Positions 33,510-42,641 of a stretch of 64,000 nt of DNA are shown here, piece by piece (the first letter of the stretch is position 1; every line of letters starts with the position of its first letter). Location of the stretch: NCBI RefSeq assembly GCF_900169365.1, contig NZ_FXZH01000010.1:62001-126000 (forward strand), in the 5' to 3' direction. The position numbers and the translations under genes are program-made. The notes beneath the pieces were generated by a model, which had not been told where the DNA came from, made no database searches, and was given only the letters and a program-made list of their open reading frames with translations. This DNA is from Brevibacterium sp. 239c. Its GTDB lineage: Bacteria > Actinomycetota > Actinomycetes > Actinomycetales > Brevibacteriaceae.

Positions 33510-34295
33510 TCAAGAGGTTGTGTAGGGGAGCGCCTCGCCGCTCTCCAGGTAGGACTTGAGGCTGGCGAGAATGGCCGGCCAGCCCTGGGAGATGCCATCG
33601 AGCATGCCTTTGTCTGGCAGGTTCGTGTGGGTCACGGTGAGCTTGACGACCTCACCAGTCTGTTCGATGTCATAAGTGACGACCGACCCCTTGGTCTCCA
33701 GCGGCTGTGCGGCGGGCTGAAATGTGAAGACCAGTCTCTCCGGTGGGCGGCTCTCGAGTATTCGACCCCAGATGTCGTAGTCGCCCACGGGGTCACCGTT
33801 TTTGCGGTGGGTCCATTCGGAGCCGGCCTGCCAGTCTGAGACATTCGCGATTCCACTCCAGTAGATCGGCGTGATGTCGGCGTTGGTGAGCGCATCCCAG
33901 ACATCCTCGCGGGAGGCTCGGATATAGGTCACGTAGACGTAATCGGGAAATTCGTTGGTGGTGGTCATTGCTGCCTCCTCGGCTTGTTTTTTGACGGCGT
34001 CGATGGCGTCAAAGTGCTGCTGGTCGAAATCACGGGTCCAGCGCCGCTCGATTTCGTGGATAGGAAGCGGATTGAGATAGTGGCGCCGCTCCCGTCCCTT
34101 ACGGATGACGACGATCAGATTGGCATCGACGAGTTGGTCGATGTGCTGGGTCAACGACTGTCGAGCCATTGAAACTCCTTCGCAGAGGTCGCGCAGCGAC
34201 TGTCCGTTCTCACGTCGAAGCTCATCGAGAAGTCGTCGTCTGGTGGGATCAGAGAGGGCCTTGAACGCCTTATCGAGATCATCTGCGTCGGTCAC
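33510..34295 (-). CDS. ArsR-type HTH fused to AHSA1/SRPBCC domain
   Basis: About 261 residues. N-terminal winged helix: KAFKALSDPTRRRLLDELRR, GVSMARQSLTQHIDQLVDAN, RKGRERRHYLNP. From about residue 110 it becomes an AHSA1-like domain (YVYVTYIRASREDVWDALTN, YWSGIANVSDWQAGSEW, LTVTHTNLPDKGMLDGISQG). These two domains are usually encoded as neighbouring genes; the fusion makes a one-component sensor likely. GTG 34295 is preferred because a palindromic operator sits just upstream (34304-34325), inside the longer reading. Confidence 0.78.
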   Translation of the reverse strand: MTDADDLDKAFKALSDPTRRRLLDELRRENGQSLRDLCEGVSMARQSLTQHIDQLVDANLIVVIRKGRERRHYLNPLPIHEIERRWTRDFDQQHFDAIDAVKKQAEEAAMTTTNEFPDYVYVTYIRASREDVWDALTNADITPIYWSGIANVSDWQAGSEWTHRKNGDPVGDYDIWGRILESRPPERLVFTFQPAAQPLETKGSVVTYDIEQTGEVVKLTVTHTNLPDKGMLDGISQGWPAILASLKSYLESGEALPYTTS

Positions 34296-34303
34296 ATCTC
34301 TAA

Positions 34304-34325
34304 TATGCAGGTAGATACCTGCATA
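34304..34325. promoter_or_regulatory. 22-bp palindrome, likely autoregulatory operator
   Basis: TATGCAGGTA, GA, TACCTGCATA: perfect 10-bp arms, 8 bases before the GTG of the ArsR-AHSA1 gene. Confidence 0.65.
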
Positions 34326-34435
34326 AGTCAATAGGTGGAGGGTACCCGCTGCGTAAGTGCGGTCGGCGCGGGCCTGCGCGCTGCGAACCCTGCTGCGAAC
34401 AGGGGAGTGTCAGACCGCGGGTCTACACTGCTGAC

Positions 34436-35296
34436 ATGTCCACGGAGGCCAGTGACGATCTGACCCGCAGCCCGCATCCGCGACTGCGGCCCTTCGTCGG
34501 GGACTATGCCGGCTACGACATCTCTGGGGTACCGGCGGGAACCCATCTCGGGCTACCTTCGGGAGCACTGACGTTCATCGTCGCGATCAACCAGCCGCTG
34601 CAGCAGTATTTCCCGGAGGCGGACACGGTCGAATCATTCGACGTGCTCTTGGCTGGCCTGCACCTATGGCCGACTCTGATCGCGCACAACGGTGCCATGT
34701 CCGGCATCCAGATCAACTTCACCCCGTTCGCACCTCGTGCCTTCTTCGCATCCCCGGCCGTCGAATTCGCCCACCATTCGGTTGAGCTCGGAGACATCGC
34801 CCGGCCTATCGCCGCCGAACTTCACGAGCGGGTGAACACCGCACCGACCTGGTCCCAGCGTTTCGATGCCATCGATGACGTTCTCCTCCGTGCAATCCGC
34901 GATGATCTCGGGCCCCGCGCCGAGGTGGTCGAATCCTGGAGGCAGATCGCGCGCAGCCACGGCGGTCTGCCGGTCTCACTCGTGGCCGATGAAGTCGGAT
35001 GGAGTCGGCGGCATCTCAACGGGCAGTTCCGCGCGGAGTTCGGCATCGGCCCCAAAGAGGCGGCTCGAGTCATCCGCTTCGACCGGGCGCGGAAGATCAT
35101 TTCGGCGGGAAAGTCGTCCCTCGCCGAGGTGGCAGCGGTCTGCGGCTACACCGATCAGTCACACCTCAACCGCGACTTCAGGCTGCTGACCGGCACCAGC
35201 CCGACAGGATGGCTCGACAGCGACCCGATCGCGCGCCGTTCGGAGCCTAATGGCGCGGTGTCATTCAACGGCACTGCGAGCCAGACTTCCCGCTAG
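34436..35296 (+). CDS. AraC-family transcriptional regulator
   Basis: 286 residues. The N-terminal ligand part starts LRPFVGDYAGYDISG and contains GLPSGALTFIVAINQP and FTPFAPRAFFASP, resembling the DUF6597-type sensor domain. The C-terminal double HTH is clear: PVSLVADEVGWSRRHLNGQF and LAEVAAVCGYTDQSHLNRDF, then LTGTSPTGWL. It precedes a VOC-family gene by 77 bp, which is a common regulator-enzyme pairing. A fragment of a close paralogue is fused into the remnant at 30.05 kb. Confidence 0.88.
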   Translation: MSTEASDDLTRSPHPRLRPFVGDYAGYDISGVPAGTHLGLPSGALTFIVAINQPLQQYFPEADTVESFDVLLAGLHLWPTLIAHNGAMSGIQINFTPFAPRAFFASPAVEFAHHSVELGDIARPIAAELHERVNTAPTWSQRFDAIDDVLLRAIRDDLGPRAEVVESWRQIARSHGGLPVSLVADEVGWSRRHLNGQFRAEFGIGPKEAARVIRFDRARKIISAGKSSLAEVAAVCGYTDQSHLNRDFRLLTGTSPTGWLDSDPIARRSEPNGAVSFNGTASQTSR

Positions 35297-35373
35297 TTCC
35301 CATTTGTCCAAGACTCAAAGGTGTCCATCGTCCGATGATGGTGGGGACACCAACTACGAGGAAAGGAACTGAC

Positions 35374-35805
35374 ATGTCGAACGGCACTAACGGAGCAGGC
35401 ACCAACGGAGCCAATGTCTGGCCGACATTCCGCTACCGGGATGCCAAGGCCGCGATCGCGTTCCTCAAGGACGCCTTCGGATTCGAAGTCGCCGCCGAAT
35501 ACACGAATGCCGACGATCCGCAGCGCGTCGACCATGCCGAGCTGCGGTGGCCCGAAGGCGGGGGAGTCATGCTCGGCTCCGCTCGTGATGACGGAGGCGC
35601 AATGACGAAGACCGGAGTCGCCTCCGGCTCGGTCTACATCGCCACCGATCAGGTCGCGGAACTCTACCACCGAGCGATCGCAGCCGGTGCCACAGAGGTG
35701 ATGGGGCTGACCGAACAGGACTACGGCTCCAAGGACTTCAGTGTTCAGGACCCCGAAGGTGTGCTGTGGAACTTCGGGACGTATCGGGGTGCGGGCGCAG
35801 ACTAG
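35374..35805 (+). CDS. VOC/glyoxalase-family protein
   Basis: 143 residues with two beta-alpha-beta-beta-beta halves: VWPTFRYRDAKAAIAFLKDA, FGFEVAAEY and SVYIATDQVAELYHRAIAAG, FSVQDPEGVLWNFGTYRG. It resembles the PhnB/YdhB-like extradiol-type group. Potential metal ligands are His in RVDHAEL and Glu near DPEG. The ATG at 35374 has AAAGGAAC upstream. It is presumably expressed with the AraC regulator; the substrate is unknown. Confidence 0.83.
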   Translation: MSNGTNGAGTNGANVWPTFRYRDAKAAIAFLKDAFGFEVAAEYTNADDPQRVDHAELRWPEGGGVMLGSARDDGGAMTKTGVASGSVYIATDQVAELYHRAIAAGATEVMGLTEQDYGSKDFSVQDPEGVLWNFGTYRGAGAD

Positions 35806-35866
35806 GAACGGCCGCCTCGGCAGAGTAGAGGGACTGCCCCGGTCTGGGGCACATCGACATTCTGGG

Positions 35867-36622
35867 TCACATTGACGTCATCGAATGCTGGTATCTCCCC
35901 GGACTCATCCCCACCAAGGAGGTGAAGGCAGTGATGAACGAATTCGGGTTCGCCCAGCCGCACTCGGCTGCCGTGTCATAGACGCTTCTTCCCTCGGCGA
36001 GGAGGAGGAGGGCGCGATGAACTCTCAGCTCCGCCCTCCATTGCCGAAAAGTCATCCCAGTCTCCTGCTGGAACAACCGAGACAGGGTGCGCTCGCTCGC
36101 ACCGACCTGGCGGCCCAGCTGGGCCAGCGTAGCGACATTCGACAGATCCTCCTCGACCAATTGAGTCACAGCCAGGAGACGATCATCATGTGGCTCCGGC
36201 AGGTACAACGGCTGTTCACCGGTGAGACTCAACTCGTCGATGGCGACGAGCCGAAGCCGGTCCGTGCTCTCCCTCGAGCGTTGTCTGGATCCGGTCAGCG
36301 CAAGCAGCGATTCCCGAGCGAGGGGTGTCGTGGCCAGGACTGCTGGGTACGGGCCCAAAGGCTCCGCCATTCCATCCGGGAGGAAGACGATCCGCATATC
36401 GGTCGCCCCGTGGGCCCGATGCTGGTGTTCGAACCCTGACGGAACCCAGACGACCCGGTTCGATGGGGCAATCCATGAACCGTCTCGCGTTACAAGGGAG
36501 AGGACTCCCGTAGCCGGATACACCAGATGCCCGAGATCGTGGGTGTGAGCGGGAGTACGTTCATCATGGCCGAGCTGGTGGATCAACTCGGGACTCATCG
36601 CTTTGTGGCTGAATTTGTCCAT
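35867..36622 (-). CDS. AraC-family regulator with cupin N-terminus
   Basis: 251 residues. Cupin-type N-terminus with His-rich ERTPAHTHDLGHLVYPATGV and EHQHRAHG. C-terminal AraC HTH: VATLAQLGRQVGASERTLSR, LFQQETGMTFRQWRAELRVH and VYDTAAECGWANPNSFITAF. It is divergent from a CynX/NimT-type MFS gene with under 70 bp between starts. This AraC-MFS pairing is frequent, and the regulator probably controls the transporter. Confidence 0.88.
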   Translation of the reverse strand: MDKFSHKAMSPELIHQLGHDERTPAHTHDLGHLVYPATGVLSLVTRDGSWIAPSNRVVWVPSGFEHQHRAHGATDMRIVFLPDGMAEPLGPYPAVLATTPLARESLLALTGSRQRSRESTDRLRLVAIDELSLTGEQPLYLPEPHDDRLLAVTQLVEEDLSNVATLAQLGRQVGASERTLSRLFQQETGMTFRQWRAELRVHRALLLLAEGRSVYDTAAECGWANPNSFITAFTSLVGMSPGRYQHSMTSM

Positions 36623-36690
36623 TGCCAGTCAGTTTATCGGTTGCACGCCGTCGCAGGGCCGGTTTGAATGGGGAGTATGGAAAAAGCATC

Positions 36691-38055
36691 ATGAAGAGAC
36701 GTGACCCGAACTTCACTGTGGAGCTCACGCTGGAGACAGATGGCAGCGCCACCGTCGATCCACCTCGGCGAGAGAGGGCAGCGGACGGACACCGACGACG
36801 CAGCCTGCTGCTTCTCGGGGCAGGTCTGATCCTCATCGGACTCAATCTGCGCATCGGAGTCGCATCGGTGGGACCGGTGCTCGGCGATATCCTCGATGAC
36901 TTGCAGCTGAGCGCCACGACCGCAAGCCTGCTGACGACTATCCCTGTGTTCGCATTCGGCGCGTTCGCATTTCTCACACCGGGCCTCACGCGGCGATTCG
37001 GAATGCACCGGGCCCTCGGAATCATCATGATCGTTCTCGCTGCCGGCATCGCCCTGCGACTGCAACCGAGCCTGGTGGCACTTCTGGGCGGCACGATCCT
37101 CGTCGGCGCGGCCATCGCCATCGGCAACGTCCTGCTGCCCACGGCGATCAAGAGCGACTTCTCTCATCGGGCGGGACTAATGATGGGGCTGTACTCCACC
37201 GCGCTGTTCCTCGGCGCAGCTCTGGCGTCCGGCCTGACCGTGCCGATGCTGCCACTCTTCGACGGATCCTGGCGGTGGGCGATGGGTATCTGGGCGGTGC
37301 CAGCCGTGCTGGCCGCGATTCTGTTCCTCCCGCAGATGCGACGCGCTCGGGACTCGGCCGGACCCGAGGCAACCGACTCGGGTCGGGACGGCTCTGCGAC
37401 GTCCGCCTCAGGTGAACCACCGTTTCGGGCGATGCTCAGAGACCCGATCGCGTGGTCGGTCACCGGCTTCATGGGGTTGCAGTCGCTGAGTTACTACGCG
37501 GCTCTGACCTGGGTGCCGGCCATCTTCCAAGAAGCAGGAATGCCTGCCGATCGAGCAGGATGGATGCTCTCGTTCTCTGCCTTCCCGGCAATCATCACTT
37601 GCTTAGTCACGCCGACAATCGCCAAACGGCTCAAGCCGCGATGGGTGCCCGTCTTCGCCGCCGCTGTCCTCATCGGTGCCGCGTTCCTTGGCCTGCTGCT
37701 CGCGCCGCAAGCCGGTGCCTATGCGTGGATGACGCTGCTGGGGTTGGGGCAGGGGGCAGCGATCAGTCTGTCGTTGTCCTATATCGTGTGGCGCTCCCCG
37801 GATGCCCATCACACCGGGCACGTATCAACGATGGCCCAGGGATTCGGCTACCTCGTCGCCGGGCTCGGCCCGCTCGGATTGGGGTGGCTGCACACCGTCA
37901 CCGGGTCATGGACCGTACCGCTCATCGTCCTCATCGTGCTGCTCCTGCTCCAAACGATCATCGGCGGCCTCGCCAGTCGAGACCGGCACGTCGGAGGCCG
38001 ATATCAGGGCAGGACAGTCATCGTCATGCAGGAGCCGGCACATACGCATGGATAG
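36691..38055 (+). CDS. MFS transporter of the CynX/NimT type
   Basis: 454 residues, 12 TM helices. The GLNLRIGVASVGPVLGDI opening, TIPVFAFGAFAFLTPGLTRR, GNVLLPTAIKSDFSHRAGLM and YSTALFLGAALASGLTVPML are hallmarks of the cyanate/2-nitroimidazole (CynX/NimT) branch. The N-terminal tail of about 45 residues is hydrophilic and basic. ATG 36691 is chosen; the longer frame starts on a TTG at the divergent AraC start. Its stop overlaps the ftsW-like gene by 8 bp. Confidence 0.85.
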   Translation: MKRRDPNFTVELTLETDGSATVDPPRRERAADGHRRRSLLLLGAGLILIGLNLRIGVASVGPVLGDILDDLQLSATTASLLTTIPVFAFGAFAFLTPGLTRRFGMHRALGIIMIVLAAGIALRLQPSLVALLGGTILVGAAIAIGNVLLPTAIKSDFSHRAGLMMGLYSTALFLGAALASGLTVPMLPLFDGSWRWAMGIWAVPAVLAAILFLPQMRRARDSAGPEATDSGRDGSATSASGEPPFRAMLRDPIAWSVTGFMGLQSLSYYAALTWVPAIFQEAGMPADRAGWMLSFSAFPAIITCLVTPTIAKRLKPRWVPVFAAAVLIGAAFLGLLLAPQAGAYAWMTLLGLGQGAAISLSLSYIVWRSPDAHHTGHVSTMAQGFGYLVAGLGPLGLGWLHTVTGSWTVPLIVLIVLLLLQTIIGGLASRDRHVGGRYQGRTVIVMQEPAHTHG

Positions 38056-39328
38056 CTACCGGGGCGGCAGGACGCATGGGACATTGCGTGCCCGACTTCC
38101 TCGAATCGGCCAGAAGCTGCTGCGGGTGCCTGCCGTCCCGCGGATCGACAGCGGATCTCTGGTCATCCTCGGCGCCTCGCTGTGTCTGGTCGGTCTTGGT
38201 CTGCTGATGGTGCTGTCGGCGACATCGATCACCTCCTTCGACGGAACCAGCGGATCCTCGTTCTCCATCTTCGCCAGGCAGGCATTCTTCGCAGCCATCG
38301 GCATCGTCATGCTGACCGTCACTGCGCTGATTCCGGCGCAGATATGGAGTCGGCTGGCCGGTCCGATGATCATCGCCGGGTTGGTGCTCTTATCCCTTCC
38401 GCTGATTCCGGGGCTGGGCATCACCGTCAACGGAAGCACCAACTGGGTGCATGTCGGCGGACTCCAGCTTCAGCCCTCGGAAGTCTTCAAACCAGTGCTG
38501 GCTCTGTGGCTCGGGGTCGCGCTCGCTCGCAGATCACAGCGGCTTCATCGCCCCAAAGATCTGTTCTTCGCCGTTGTCCCCGTCTCGGCGTTCGCGTTCG
38601 GTTTCATCCTCCTCGGCGGAGATCTGGGCACGACCTTGGTTCTCATGCTGATGACGTTGGCCGCACTGTTCATCGCAGGTGTCCCGAAGCGGTATTTCGC
38701 GGCAACACTGGGTGTGATCGCCGTGGGTGTGACCATCCTCGTGGCGACAAGCCCGTACCGAATGGCACGTGTGCGTGCGATGTTCGCGGACACGGATGCT
38801 TTGAGCGACGTCGAGACCCTCGGCCAGCACTGGCAGTCCAATCATGGGCTGTTCGCGTTGGCCTCGGGAGGGTGGACCGGAACAGGGCTGGGAGCCAGCC
38901 GCGAAAAATGGTTCTGGTTGGCAGAAGCGCACAACGACTACATCTTCGCCATCATCGGCGAGGAGCTGGGACTTCTGGGCACACTGACGGTGGTGTGCCT
39001 CTTCGGCCTGTTAGGCGTGGGGCTGATCAGAACCTCGTTGAAGAGCCGGGAGCTGAAGACGAAGGTGCTGTGCCTGACCGTCTTCGTGTGGATATTGGGC
39101 CAGGCATTCATCAACATGGGGGTTGTGACGACGCTTCTGCCCGTCATCGGCGTGCCGCTGCCCTTGATCTCATACGGCGGTTCCTCCCTCGTATCCACGT
39201 TGATCGGAATCGGACTGGTGATCTCCTTCGCCCGTGCCGATAGGGCGGGTCGAGATCGTGACCGGGATCAGGATGACGCTGAAGCGGCTTCGTCGAATCG
39301 CGCGGACACGCCCTCGGCCCACCGGTAG
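38048..39328 (+). CDS. FtsW/RodA-family (SEDS) peptidoglycan polymerase
   Basis: 426 residues, about 10 TM helices, lipid II polymerase family acting with a class B PBP. Motifs: NGSTNWVHVGGLQLQPSEVF, LLGGDLGTTLVL (with the catalytic-type Asp192), AHNDYIFAIIGEELGLLGT, and GVPLPLISYGGSSLVSTLIG. The start at ATG 38048 overlaps the MFS stop; Shine-Dalgarno is weak. The hydrophilic tail is Arg/Asp-rich. The context, with no dcw genes or PBP nearby, suggests an accessory copy rather than the division ftsW. Confidence 0.87.
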   Translation: MDSYRGGRTHGTLRARLPRIGQKLLRVPAVPRIDSGSLVILGASLCLVGLGLLMVLSATSITSFDGTSGSSFSIFARQAFFAAIGIVMLTVTALIPAQIWSRLAGPMIIAGLVLLSLPLIPGLGITVNGSTNWVHVGGLQLQPSEVFKPVLALWLGVALARRSQRLHRPKDLFFAVVPVSAFAFGFILLGGDLGTTLVLMLMTLAALFIAGVPKRYFAATLGVIAVGVTILVATSPYRMARVRAMFADTDALSDVETLGQHWQSNHGLFALASGGWTGTGLGASREKWFWLAEAHNDYIFAIIGEELGLLGTLTVVCLFGLLGVGLIRTSLKSRELKTKVLCLTVFVWILGQAFINMGVVTTLLPVIGVPLPLISYGGSSLVSTLIGIGLVISFARADRAGRDRDRDQDDAEAASSNRADTPSAHR

Positions 39329-40458
39329 GGCTGAGTCGCGAGGAGTGCACCGATCGAACGCCGCAGCCGGGACACCTCGGCGCGCACTGTGACCTGATGG
39401 TCGGCATCACCGTAGAGCTTGAGGCTGAGATCGCCGGCCCTGATGCCAGCTGGCCCCGCCGAGGTGATCGCTGAGAGGATCTGAGCGCGCCGGGGCGTGA
39501 GGGGCACGACGAATGGGTCAGTGCTCGATTCGATCTCCAGCATCGCAGACCGAGCTGTCTGCCGCAGCACTACCGACACCTGCTGAGCGTTGATGTCGGC
39601 ACTCGGCCGCAGCAGCCAACCACCGGTCACCCTCTCCGGGATGCAAAGACCGGCACCGGGGATGAGGATCGTGCGATCAGACGCCGGCACCTCTATCCGC
39701 TCTTGGCTCTGCACTCCCTGTCGGTAGGCGACCCAGCCCTCATCATCGACGACCAGCGCCGGCCCCCGACTGCCGTTGAGGACAGTGGACATGCGAGTGC
39801 GCAGACTGCTCAGGTGCTCCTGCCGGATGAGGGAAAGCCGGGCCTCGGCCAGGCGGACAGCGGTTGTCACCAAGGACTGCACCGCCGGGTGGAGAGTCAG
39901 CGCCGGCCCGCTGATGTCGACGACGCCTAGGAGCCGGCCATCACTGGGATCATGGACGGGAACGGCGCTGCAGTACCAGGGGTGCTGCGAGGTCTCGAAG
40001 TGTTCGGCGGAGAACAGCTGAACTGGGGCCTCTTCGGTCAACGCGGTGCCGATGGCATTGGTGCCCACCACGGGTTCGGACCAGTGGGCACCCTCGACGA
40101 AGCCGAGACTGTCCGCCTGTCGCTGGGCGGCACTGGCACCGTCGCGCCACAGGATCACACCCTCGGCGTCGGTGACGACCAGGATGAAGGTCGCGGCATC
40201 GGGAATCCGCAGAAGAATGGTTTTGAGCTCATCAACGATGAGGCGCAGCTTCGAATCGCGTCTGCGGGACTCCACATCCGCCTCGGCGGAAAGAACTCGA
40301 CGATTGCCGCCCGAGGGATCCAACCCCAAGCGCAGCATCCTCTGCCACGAGCGTGCAACGAGCGCTCGCGGCTGCTCCGGCGGCGAACCGCCGGTGATCA
40401 CGGCATCGTGAATGCGGGACAGATCCCGAGCAAGATGCGCCAGGTCGAGCTGAGGCAT
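39268..40458 (-). CDS. GAF-domain transcriptional regulator (AcoR-like without AAA+ domain)
   Basis: 396 residues. An N-terminal SWQRMLRLGLDP motif is shared with AcoR-type activators, then a GAF domain (VVTDAEGVILWRDG, EGAHWSEPVVGTNAIGTALT, EHFETSQHPWYCSAVPVHDP). A C-terminal winged-helix-like part (LTPRRAQILSAITSAGPAGI, VTVRAEVSRLRRSIG) replaces the sigma-54 AAA+ module, as in many actinobacterial versions. It is divergent from the monooxygenase gene and probably activates it. Its 3' end overlaps the ftsW-like gene by 61 bp on opposite strands. Confidence 0.82.
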   Translation of the reverse strand: MPQLDLAHLARDLSRIHDAVITGGSPPEQPRALVARSWQRMLRLGLDPSGGNRRVLSAEADVESRRRDSKLRLIVDELKTILLRIPDAATFILVVTDAEGVILWRDGASAAQRQADSLGFVEGAHWSEPVVGTNAIGTALTEEAPVQLFSAEHFETSQHPWYCSAVPVHDPSDGRLLGVVDISGPALTLHPAVQSLVTTAVRLAEARLSLIRQEHLSSLRTRMSTVLNGSRGPALVVDDEGWVAYRQGVQSQERIEVPASDRTILIPGAGLCIPERVTGGWLLRPSADINAQQVSVVLRQTARSAMLEIESSTDPFVVPLTPRRAQILSAITSAGPAGIRAGDLSLKLYGDADHQVTVRAEVSRLRRSIGALLATQPYRWAEGVSARFDEAASASS

Positions 40459-40572
40459 GCTTCCGAGTATAGGGGTGATGTGGCTCACTGCATATGCAAC
40501 TCGATGCAACCCTTTCTTCGGTGCCGGCGGCGGCATAGCTTGGAGTCACACAGCTCAACGAAGAGGAGTGAC

Positions 40573-42393
40573 ATGACAACGACAATCGACCGCCAGCAGC
40601 TCACAGCCGATGACATTGCAACGCAGTGGCTGGGCGATTTCGAATCCGCGATGCGCAGCAGGGACGTCGAAGCCGCAGTGAGTCTGTTCGCCACCACGAG
40701 TTACTGGAGGGACCTCGTCGCCTTCTCCTGGAACCTGTGCACCGTCGAGAACCGTGACGGCATCAGGGACCTTCTGACGGAGGTCATCGACCGCGTCGCC
40801 GCATCGGACTTCGAACTCGGAGAACCGGCCACCACAGCCGATGGAGTCACCGAAGCCTGGTTCACCTATGCCACCGCAGTCGGCAGGGGCAAGGGCATGG
40901 TTCGTCTGGTCGACGAAGACGGAACCAAAGCGTGGACGCTGCTCACTACTTTGCAGGAGCTCAAAGACCACGAGGAGCCGCAGGGACCTCGCCGGCCCAA
41001 AGGAGCCGAACACGGAGTCGACCCCGAGCGGAAGAGCTGGTCGGAGAAGCTCGCCGAGGAGGATGCCGCCTGGGGTGACACCGCCCAGCCGTACACGCTC
41101 GTCGTCGGTGGGGGACAGGGCGGCATCGCACTCGGCGCTCGCCTGCGCCAGCTGGGTGTTCCGGCACTCGTCATCGATCGGTGGGAACGGCCCGGAGACC
41201 AGTGGCGCTCGCGGTACAAGTCGCTGTGCCTGCACGACCCTGTCTGGTACGACCACCTGCCCTATCTCAAGTTCCCTGAGAATTGGCCGGTGTTCGCTCC
41301 CAAGGACAAGATCGCTGACTGGTTGGAGTTCTACACCAAGGTGATGGAGATTCCGTACTGGTCATCGACGACAGCCACCTCGGCGAAATATGACGAAGCC
41401 TCTGGTCAGTGGACGGTCAACGTCGAACGCAACGGTGAGAAGATCACTCTCAACCCGACGCACCTGGTCATGGCCACGGGGATGTCGGGTAAGCCCAACG
41501 TTCCCTCGTTCCCAGGATCCGATGTCTTCCAGGGCGAACAGCAGCACTCCTCGCAGCACCCCGGGCCCGATGCCTATGCCGGTAAGAAGGTCGTCGTCAT
41601 CGGCAGCAACAACTCCGCTTTCGACATCTGTGGGGCACTGTATGAGAACGATGCAGACGTGACGATGGTCCAGCGCTCGAGTACTCACATCGTCAAGAGC
41701 GACTCACTCATGGACATCGGCCTCGGCGACCTCTATTCGGAGAAGGCGCTCGCCAACGGAGTGACCACTGAGAAGGCCGACCTCACGTTTGCCTCCCTGC
41801 CGTATCGGATCATGCCCGAGTTCCAGATCCCGCTCTATGAGCAGATGAAAGAACGCGACAAGGACTTCTACCAGCGGATGACGGATGCAGGGTTCGACCT
41901 CGACTTCGGTGACGATGAGTCCGGAATGTTCTTGAAGTACCTGCGCCGGGGCTCCGGCTACTACATCGACGTCGGCTCAGCTGAGCTCATCGCCGATGGC
42001 AAGGTGAAATTGGCCAAAGGCAATGTCGACCATCTGACTGCTGACTCTGTGGTGTTGGAAGACGGTACCGAGTTGCCGGCCGACCTCGTCGTCTATGCGA
42101 CCGGATACGGGTCGATGAATGGTTGGGTTGCTGATCTCATCGATCAGGAGACAGCAGACAAAGTCGGCAAATGCTGGGGCCTGGGCTCGGACACGACGAA
42201 GGATCCGGGCCCGTGGGAAGGCGAACAGCGCAATATGTGGAAGCCCACCCAGCAGGAGAACCTATGGTTCATGGGCGGGAACCTGCACCAGTCGCGGCAC
42301 TACTCGCTGTACTTGGCACTCCAGCTCAAGGCCCGCTATGAGGGACTCGAGACGCCGGTGTACAACCTGCAGGAAGTGCACCACCTGGCGTGA
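40573..42393 (+). CDS. NTF2-like domain fused to flavin-containing monooxygenase
   Basis: 606 residues. The first about 135 form an NTF2/SnoaL-like domain (VEAAVSLFATTSYWRDLVAF). Then comes an FAD site (LVVGGGQGGIALGARLRQLG, GGGQGG at 179-184), an ERPGDQWRSRY loop, a second NAD(P) site (VVVIGSNNSAFDICGALYEN) and the ATG-type motif VVYATGYG. This matches class B flavin monooxygenases. ATG 40573 has AGAGGAG upstream; the longer frame is a shadow. Divergent GAF regulator control suggests an inducible oxidation step; the substrate is unknown. Confidence 0.87.
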   Translation: MTTTIDRQQLTADDIATQWLGDFESAMRSRDVEAAVSLFATTSYWRDLVAFSWNLCTVENRDGIRDLLTEVIDRVAASDFELGEPATTADGVTEAWFTYATAVGRGKGMVRLVDEDGTKAWTLLTTLQELKDHEEPQGPRRPKGAEHGVDPERKSWSEKLAEEDAAWGDTAQPYTLVVGGGQGGIALGARLRQLGVPALVIDRWERPGDQWRSRYKSLCLHDPVWYDHLPYLKFPENWPVFAPKDKIADWLEFYTKVMEIPYWSSTTATSAKYDEASGQWTVNVERNGEKITLNPTHLVMATGMSGKPNVPSFPGSDVFQGEQQHSSQHPGPDAYAGKKVVVIGSNNSAFDICGALYENDADVTMVQRSSTHIVKSDSLMDIGLGDLYSEKALANGVTTEKADLTFASLPYRIMPEFQIPLYEQMKERDKDFYQRMTDAGFDLDFGDDESGMFLKYLRRGSGYYIDVGSAELIADGKVKLAKGNVDHLTADSVVLEDGTELPADLVVYATGYGSMNGWVADLIDQETADKVGKCWGLGSDTTKDPGPWEGEQRNMWKPTQQENLWFMGGNLHQSRHYSLYLALQLKARYEGLETPVYNLQEVHHLA

Positions 42394-42485
42394 TTGGTGA
42401 GGGCGGGGCCGGGCCTGAGTGGGCTGGGGCTGCGTGGGCTGCGCCTGGGCGGGCCGGGTCGCCGTTGGCTGAACCGAGTTGTTCG

Positions 42486-42566
42486 CACTTAGGCGAGTTG
42501 CGCAGTCGCGCCGCGCAGTCGAGTCACGCGTATTACGCCGAATTTCGTGCACTAGGCCGAGTTGCG
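42486..42566 (+). repeat. Three degenerate copies of a 17-bp motif next to the 61-bp repeat
   Basis: CACTTAGGCGAGTTGCG (42486-42502), TATTACGCCGAATTTCG (42531-42547) and CACTAGGCCGAGTTGCG (42550-42566). The last runs into the 61-bp element. Similar words (GTGCGCGTAGGT, GTGCGCTTAGGT) occur at 8559-8589. Confidence 0.5.
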
Positions 42567-42619
42567 GACGATCCGTGTTGAAATCTGCTCCGGATTCCAG
42601 CACAGATCGTCCGCAACTC
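42559..42619 (+). repeat. 61-bp palindromic repeat, copy 1
   Basis: Outer arms GAGTTGCGGACGATC and GATCGTCCGCAACTC are perfectly complementary; inner arms CGTGTTG/CAGCACA pair imperfectly. It lies 22 bp past the stop of the AbiEi-like gene. Confidence 0.8.
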
Positions 42620-42641
42620 AGCTGTCAGGAGGTCTGGCCGG

